DNA of 64,000 nt, taken from Glycine soja. Lineage: Eukaryota > Streptophyta > Magnoliopsida > Fabales > Fabaceae. The stretch covers positions 2,242,001-2,306,000 of the forward strand of contig NC_041021.1 in NCBI RefSeq assembly GCF_004193775.1, given 5' to 3'. Shown here one piece after another: positions 57,401-64,000 of this stretch. Both the position numbers and the translations under genes were made by a program. The notes beneath the pieces are model-generated. The model was not told the DNA's origin. It saw only the letters and a list, made by a program, of their open reading frames with translations, and searched no databases. Each line of letters opens with the position of its first letter. The stretch's first letter is position 1.

Positions 57401-59008
57401 AAGGAAAAAATATGTAGCCTAGTGTGAAGTTGGGTTTTGAGAAGGCGTATGATCAGTTCCTTTTGTAGATGAGGTTTCATGACAGGGAAGTAATTTCAAT
57501 TCTAGATTGAGAAAGTGAATCCAGATGTCTCTGGCGATCTTTCTTGTGATTGTGAATAGTGAACAATGGGCTTTCATTTGTGGACATCAAGAAGTTCGGT
57601 GAAGGGACCCTCTACCTGTTTGTCCAAGAGCCTTTGATATGGACCATGGCAATGGTCTCCCACCTCCAGTTTACTGATGATACTATTATCCTTTTTGAAG
57701 GAGGTTTTTGATGTGTGCATTTTTTTTCTATCCCAAGTTCTTTAGGCTATTAGCCTAATTCTTTCTGAAAGCAAATCTAGCCAAAAGTAGTTTCACTGAA
57801 AGGTAGACTTTTTTTATAGGCCCCTAAACCATGGGCCCCAATATTTGTTTTTACCAGAGAGGCAGGAAATGAGGGGACAGGAAGGGAATTGCGCTTGAAG
57901 ACATCTGTTTGGAGGGAGAGGAAGGAATTAACTGAATGGATCCTCTGTTGTTGAGAAACAGGATGTGATCATGGAGGGGAAAGGCATATTTTTTATCAAA
58001 TAAGAATCCGCCATGATTAGTTATAGGACTCACGTATTATATTTGATAATAAATGTCTTTCTCATTCCAACATAATCATATCATTCTACTAAATAGCAGG
58101 AAAGGATCCAAATCCCAGAAATTGTTTTCTCCTTAAATAATTAATGGTACTCCAGTTGCACTTGGGTTGGGCTGCTGTGTTTTGTGAATAACTTTTCAAG
58201 TTCAATTGTTTTCTAAGTCAAATAATTATAAATAAGCCAAGACTTAGTTGTGAATTTGTGTAACAGTTAATCCTTCAATTACCAATTGCTATTCCTCTGC
58301 ATTATTATTGACAGCTAAAATTTTGTGCATTTCAATGACACATAATGGAGTGTGTTTCTATGTCTTCTCTATGCCATAATGATATACATTATGCACACTA
58401 AAGAAAAGCAGAGATTAAACCAGTCATACATAATGATACACAATATGTTTTTGCATTCCAATACCTTTGATCGGATTATGTTGGCATCTATTCAGATTAT
58501 ATTGACATGCTCGTAATTTAATGTAGGTTCTGGACCGGGGGGAAAAGATAGAGCTTCTGGTTGACAAAACTGAAAATCTTCATCACCAGGTCAGTTCATC
58601 ATTATATGTGCATCTGCCTGTTACTGCTTAGGGTTTCAAAGGTCTTGAACTTAGGAGGATTATTCTTTCATGCTTCAAGATCATTAGTAAATATTTTCTC
58701 ATCCTCCGGATTATTCTTTCTCTATTTGATTTGATCCTGTAGTGTCTCTCTTGGTAAGATCTACCCACTCCTCTCCACCTCAAAAAAACGGTGGAGGTAA
58801 CAAATTATTGGTAACTGTCTTTGCTTTTTTGTTTACTTTTCACTAATTTTTGAGGCAGGCACAAGACTTCAGGAATTCTGGGACCAAAATTCGTAGAAAA
58901 ATGTGGCTGCAAAACATGAAGATAAAGCTGATTGTGTTGGCGATTTTGATAGCCCTGATCCTCATAATAGTCCTTTCTGTCTGCCGTGGGTTCAATTGTG
59001 GAAAATAA
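54427..59008 (+). CDS. VAMP721-like: VAMP72-family R-SNARE (VAMP721/722-like)
   Basis: Five exons with consistent phases: 54427-54628, 54936-55077, 55170-55290, 58527-58589, 58859-59008. The total is 678 nt, 225 aa, a normal VAMP72 length. Residues 1-120 form the longin domain, which begins [20 protein letters not shown] and contains [19 protein letters not shown]. The SNARE motif spans about 130-190, with zero-layer Arg159 in [20 protein letters not shown]. The C-terminal anchor is at about 200-218 ([16 protein letters not shown]). VAMP721/722 proteins sit on secretory vesicles and pair with plasma-membrane Qa-SNAREs in exocytosis, cell-plate formation and defence secretion. Intron 3 (55291-58526) is 3.2 kb and holds a LINE remnant. 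No lesion is seen and the gene is expected to be functional. Confidence 0.95.
57424..57715 (+). pseudogene. LINE reverse-transcriptase remnant in VAMP72 intron
   Basis: The + strand reading [12 protein letters not shown] (compare KxDxEKAYDxVxW of plant LINE RT), then [16 protein letters not shown] in another frame, and [14 protein letters not shown], the latter equivalent to the YADD box. Several stops and frameshifts occur, and everything else of the element is missing. Confidence 0.65.
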
Positions 59009-61926
59009 GGCATCGTTTTCCGACGAGGAGTCATTTTACCTTGTGATTATTATATGAGGAAAAGATATCGAATGAATGCATGATTTTGTATGTAGTAAAA
59101 GTATCAGATCGCTTATACTGTTCATTTTAAAGGTTTCACAGTATGATATAAGAATGCTTTTGGAAGTATTTTTTTTGTTTGTCTATTGTAGTTCGATTTT
59201 CGTTCATTCATCTTATCATCATTCTCTCGCAATTACGTTCTGTAGCATTTCAGTGCAAAGCTCGACTATTTTTCAACCAGATTTCGTATTTCATAAAATC
59301 CGTTTGGACTAGTGTATAAATACTACGAATTTATTGAATACCATGATAGGGAATTCGAGCAATTAGCCACCACGAAATATAAAGAGTGTTTCATGTTATG
59401 TGTTTTGATCTAAAGTTCCAAAACAGTGAAGAAAGACAATGAGGAACATTTTTATTTTACAGTAAGACAATGGGGAACATAGGAGGTCCATTACGAAGCT
59501 TTTATAGCTAAAATTTTATTTAACATGAATTTATGAATGTAACAAAAAAAAATAACCAAGAGATTTTTCTAATTATTACATTTATTTGGATAAAAAAGAC
59601 ATAAAACAAGATAAAATTTCAAACTATTTGTGGAAATAATATAGAAAAAAAAAAACTATTAAGCTATATTTTTAATATTTTGGATCCCCGTTTACTCATG
59701 GGCTGTATGTCTATATCTATAAACAACGCCCTCGAAGTTTTAGTTTTGGTCCCGTAAATACTGACGATCATTATAATACATATTTAGTCTCAAGTTATTA
59801 TCATTATAATACCTTGGTTAAAAATAAGTTTTGATGATTTCATTATTATATTTGGTATATTTCTTGATTCAAAATAAGGTTTTGAGTACCACTTAAACCA
59901 AATTGTTTAATGGTTTTATATTATCAGCGTAAATTTTTTTAAACTATTAATTAATAAAAAAAATCAATAAAAAAAATCATTATTGGTATGATTTTTAAAG
60001 TAATTAGAATAAAAAAATAGATTGAGTAAACCAATAGCCACAAAAATTTAAAAGCATCAGGTAAAAACTGCACGCGTAGGAAATGCAGTCTATTTTTCTT
60101 ACATTAACCCCAAAATTTATCATTTCAAGTATTTTTTTCAACTTATAAAATAACTCAATTTTAAAATAATTTATTTTTCAATATCACAGTAATCAATAAT
60201 AAAAAAAAAAACAGGAAGATATAAGATTGACCCAATGATTAAAAAAAAGTGAACGAAAAAAAAATTGTGAGTTCAAATCTCTCTAATTAATATTTCTAAC
60301 AATTAACAAATTAACATTGGTCAATTTTTCAAAAAAAAAAATTACCGATTAAAAAAATCATGAATTGTATGCACCAGTTAATATACATTCTTACTAATTT
60401 GCCAAGAATCCATCGTGATTTAGCTAATGCCTAATGCTTGTGCAGCTCAACAAAAAATGAAAAGGAAAATATCTGTATATATACCAACCCAGATCGAAGT
60501 ACTACTACCCAGCCGAGTCAGTAGGACCTAAAAGAATAAGAAAACAATACTAATAATACTACTCAGTACCCTCCCGTTATCATCATTTTTGTACGTTGCA
60601 TTCATAACATTAATAGAAACACAGGCAATAAAATTAGAAAAAACAGAAAGAAATTAAAATTTGAATGATAAATAAGAAGATATATGATCCAGAGTTGTAA
60701 GTGGCTGTATTCAGCCCATCCCCAGTCCCAGTAGCGTCATTTGGATACGTACATGACTCATAACCTCCCACAAATCGCCCACCCATACTATTCCATCACT
60801 TCACTTATTCTCTTTCCAACAAAATACTACTAACCTGGTCTTATATATTATTCTTTTCATTCTTAATAATAAGATATTTTTAATTGATTTATACTCTTAA
60901 AGAAAATTAGTTAATTTAATTAATCAAATTAAATTTATCAATTATTTATATTATTATTTTTATTTTATCTTTCTATTTATTTAATTGTTTCTTATTAATT
61001 TTTGAATAGAGAACAATTAAGTCAGGACATATAAAAAAAATAATTAACGCATCTATAAATTAAAAAATATTCTTATAAAAAAATATTTCTAAAAAATATC
61101 TTATAATTAAGAACACATAGAATATAAGAAACAATTACCTAATAAAAGTAATTAGTTTTTAATAAGTTTTAATTTTATTCTAAAACTAACCATGATGTTT
61201 AATTATTTGAGATATAAATATTATTCAACCAATAAATGTGTCTTATTTTATTTTATTAATAGTTTAATAAATGCATCAATTTTAATGAGAAAAAAAGAGG
61301 AATCATATGCTTCTTTTAATTAGGAGCAATTAAAATATTGAACCAAAGTTACTAAAACAAAGTCTCCCATGTTGAATACTATATATTTGAGCAAATAAAG
61401 TTAGTCTTTCAATCTGTATCTTGTGATTTTAATATATTTTTTTATAAGAAAATCTAATAAATTTTCTTAGAGTTCCTTAAATTTAATCTCTTTTTACTAT
61501 TTTTATCCGTACTCTAAAGATTTAATTGATACTAATAACATAAGAATAGGAACCAAAATAAGAAAAACATGTTACTACCAAAAATAGGTTAATTTTAGGA
61601 ATTTAAATGAAAAATTGAAAAAAAATTAGAGACTTATTTGAATTTTTTAGTTTCGAAGACTAAAATAAGTGATACAAATTCAAAGACCGAATGCTTGTTT
61701 AAATTAAAGTTCATATACTTAAATTTGAATTAAACTTAAGTTTGTAAACTGATTTTGTAAAAACAACTCAAATCTAATTTTATAATTTTATAAAACCTAG
61801 ACAATTTTCACATGCAAACTTTTAAAGATAGCTAAACATGTAACCAAAATAAATTTATTCTTCAAATTGAATTTAAAACATACAAAACAAAAAATCAAAC
61901 ACAATCTAAATTGATCATTTACTTAC
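59009..61926. other. VAMP72 3' region and AT-rich spacer
   Basis: 59009 to about 59330 is the likely VAMP72 3' UTR. The rest is AT-rich with many A/T runs and short direct repeats. No convincing coding, RNA or transposon feature was found. The missing last exon of the X8 domain of the neighbouring GH17 gene was looked for here on the minus strand and not found. Confidence 0.5.
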
Positions 61927-64000
61927 CAGGATCGGTGTATATGACGAGTCCAGTGTGGCCGAAATTACAGTCAAAATCGTGACGACCAGATGCTTGGTAA
62001 TATGCGTTCATGGCGTAGGCCGCGTGGGGCCTAACTGTGTTGGGCTTGAAGCATGGCCCACCGTCCTTTATGGGCCCGGAATCTATTCCACTGCGTCTGC
62101 AAACAAAGTCAATGTTTGCCTGCAACACTGCTTCACTAGCATTCGTTTTCTTTGAAGAAGATGAAGATGATGCAGGTGACTCTGAAGGTGTTAATGCCAT
62201 GGGTCTAGATGTGGGACCCAGCGCCTGCATTTACATTATTACACTACACAACATTAAACCAATCGTAACTCGTAATGTTCAACTTATTAACGTAAAAACA
62301 ATTAATAATAAAAAGTAGGAATTATTGATAAATGAGACATAGACTTCCCTCCTTACACTTGATTCTTTCTTTTTAATTCTTTATTTTTCTTGCATGGATA
62401 AATTTGCTTACACCGTATCACATAGCTTTCATTCCATGACCCTCCTTATTGGCTCACACTGTAATCCTCCAAGTTAAAGTCACTCAAAGTCATACTTCTA
62501 CAAATTAAATTTTAAGACAAAATTTTAATGCGCAAGTATACTCTTGAGAGTAACTATCAAACATGTTACGGAATTGAAATTATTCTCTAAAAAGTATATT
62601 CTAACACTCAAAAATACTTTTTAAACTGTTAACCAAACATCAATTTTTTAATTAATTTATTGATTATTTTGACATGGATTAACAAGAATAAATAAAGGGT
62701 AGTAGCGTAATGCTAAATTATTGCAATACTTTGTATAAATCATTTGAATGTGATAGAAAAATAAAATGAACTAAATAAATCTTAATCAGTATTCATCGGA
62801 CACTGATTAAGAAATCAACAATTTTTATAATAAAAATGTATGCCTACTATTTTTTATAATACTTTATTTTGGAATTCTTGATTAATATTTATAAGAAATT
62901 AATTAAGATTTTTCGTTAGGCATTATAATAGTATGTTGCATTGCTCCCATAATTAAATGAATCATAGAAGGCAATTTGAATAGGATCATTTTGGCATTTT
63001 AGGTTAAGGACGGTGACATTTTCTGACCTATCACCACGTGGTTAGGAATCAGAAAGGACGTGATTTATTTATTTGGAAAATGGTTGATATAAACTTGTTT
63101 TTATAGATAAATGGAAAATAAAAGATAAAAATACTGTAATAATATTCATCATTTTATAAATATTTTTTAGTTTTATTATTTCAATATAAAAATGTATATC
63201 ATCATTAGTTTAGAGTATTTTTCTGTATTCTTGTTATTTCACTCCTTGTTATATGATGTTATATATAAAATTTGTGCATAATATAACTTCTTTAAAAATG
63301 TTCAGCCATATAAAAAAAACAACACAGATAAACCCTAAATCACATAGTGGCAGACTGGGCAGTGCTGTAATTGCAAGAAAACAAAAAGAAAAAAAAAATT
63401 ATTGGGCATTATTTAGGAAGAAGTATAAATGACTGAAGCCAACCCTAATACTTGAAATTAAAGCTAGATATGTAAAGTTTGCTAAACAACATAGGGGCAG
63501 TGTTGTACATGCAAACAGGAAAGACATATGTTAGTCATTATTTTGCAAGGGAGTAGTACCCAAGGTAAAAAAAAAAATTATCGATAAATATTATTTTTTT
63601 ATCAACTTTCTACGCTACACATTGAACGAAAAGCAAGCATCCATTTTCATTTTTCTAATAATTTTAAATTTTAAAAATAAAGAGAAAGCAAAAGAAATAC
63701 CTAAGTAGTTAGTGATGGTGAATTGATGAAGAAAGAAGAAATTGTGAGTTCAAATTTATTAATTAATATTTATTCATAAAAAAACGGAATATGCAAGTAC
63801 CTGTTTGGCAGTGTAGACGGCAACGTGATAAACCGGAGTAAGATCAGGCTTAAACAACCCAGAATTCCGCTCAGAAACAGTAGGCTTGAGATTCCCATTA
63901 AACAAAGAGAAGACATAAGTTTTGAATGTTCAATTAGGCATACTCTGCCAGAGTTAACTGCTTTATAAGATTCCCATTATATGAGCATTGTCAAAATCCA
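61927..64000 (-). pseudogene. GH17 beta-1,3-glucanase with X8 domain, C-terminal part, broken
   Basis: The minus-strand exon from the window edge to 63801 reads MPN*TFKTYVFSLFNGN, then SERNSGLFKPDLTPVYHVAV. This is the end of a GH17 glucan endo-1,3-beta-glucosidase. Before it the frame is disturbed (DNAH, then YNGNLIK in another frame, then stops) and the usual Arg after MPN is a TGA. The next exon, 62224-61927, phase 0 entry, has a Ser-rich linker and an X8 (CBM43) domain: NASEAVLQANIDFVC, GPIKDGGPCFKPNTVRPHAA and ASGRHDFDCNFGHTGLVIY. The opening Trp-Cys of X8 is missing, as is the Cys in GIDSGPI. The donor gtaagt follows at 61926. The catalytic part lies beyond the window. Intron 62225-63800 is AT-rich with nothing recognised. 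Confidence 0.75.

Noticed and set aside
62163..62318. Possible separate small secreted-type gene from ATG at 62230 on the minus strand
   Set aside because: The ATG falls in the acceptor context atgcag, and the frame continues a GH17 exon from 63801 in phase 0, so it is an internal exon and not a gene start.

Overview
The window is plant nuclear DNA, most likely from a legume close to soybean (Glycine). This is inferred from the two intact housekeeping genes (a ZPR1 zinc-finger gene and a VAMP72-type R-SNARE), GT-AG intron structure, strong AT bias between genes, and repeat families of legume character. No database search was possible. Exon junctions, reading frames and element ends were worked out by hand.

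Layout. (1) 1-18,230: ZPR1 on the + strand. Its first exon lies upstream of the window, and 15 exons carrying 455 codons and the stop are present. Its introns hold a 75-bp tandem array (1-1,260), a 951-bp TRIM-like Copia element with a 5-bp target duplication (2,055-3,005), and a 5.9-kb antisense LINE with a 14-bp target duplication (4,661-10,527). (2) 18,230-24,630: repeat-rich spacer with a plastid trnS-UGA-like fragment, a decayed MAIN-like/plant-mobile-domain element and a pectinesterase pseudogene fragment. (3) 24,633-38,021: a Helitron of about 13.4 kb, the most interesting object here. It carries three genes in one orientation: an 11-exon RPA1-like single-strand-binding protein (512 aa, open), a 4-exon protein with two B3-like domains (229 aa, open), and a Rep-helicase riddled with stops, frameshifts and a motif deletion. 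(4) 38,022-40,500: spacer with an RNase H-like fragment. (5) 40,505-48,930: a degenerate CACTA (En/Spm) element holding TNP2 and transposase_24 remnants, a Ulp1-like protease domain and a captured fragment of an oxysterol-binding-protein-related (ORP) PH domain. (6) 48,677-52,591: a tandem duplication of the CACTA 3' end plus flank. One copy was hit by a 2.1-kb gypsy-type element; the other copy preserves the empty site. (7) 54,427-59,008: an intact five-exon VAMP72 gene. (8) 61,927-64,000: the C-terminal part of a broken GH17/X8 beta-1,3-glucanase gene on the minus strand, running off the window.

How it fits together: the host genes ZPR1 and VAMP72 keep clean exons while their introns absorb transposons. 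Between them lies a nest of DNA transposons and retroelements. In the Helitron the transposase is clearly dead, yet both accessory genes read through without a lesion. That makes them candidates for recent decay of the transposase only, trans-mobilisation, or host co-option.
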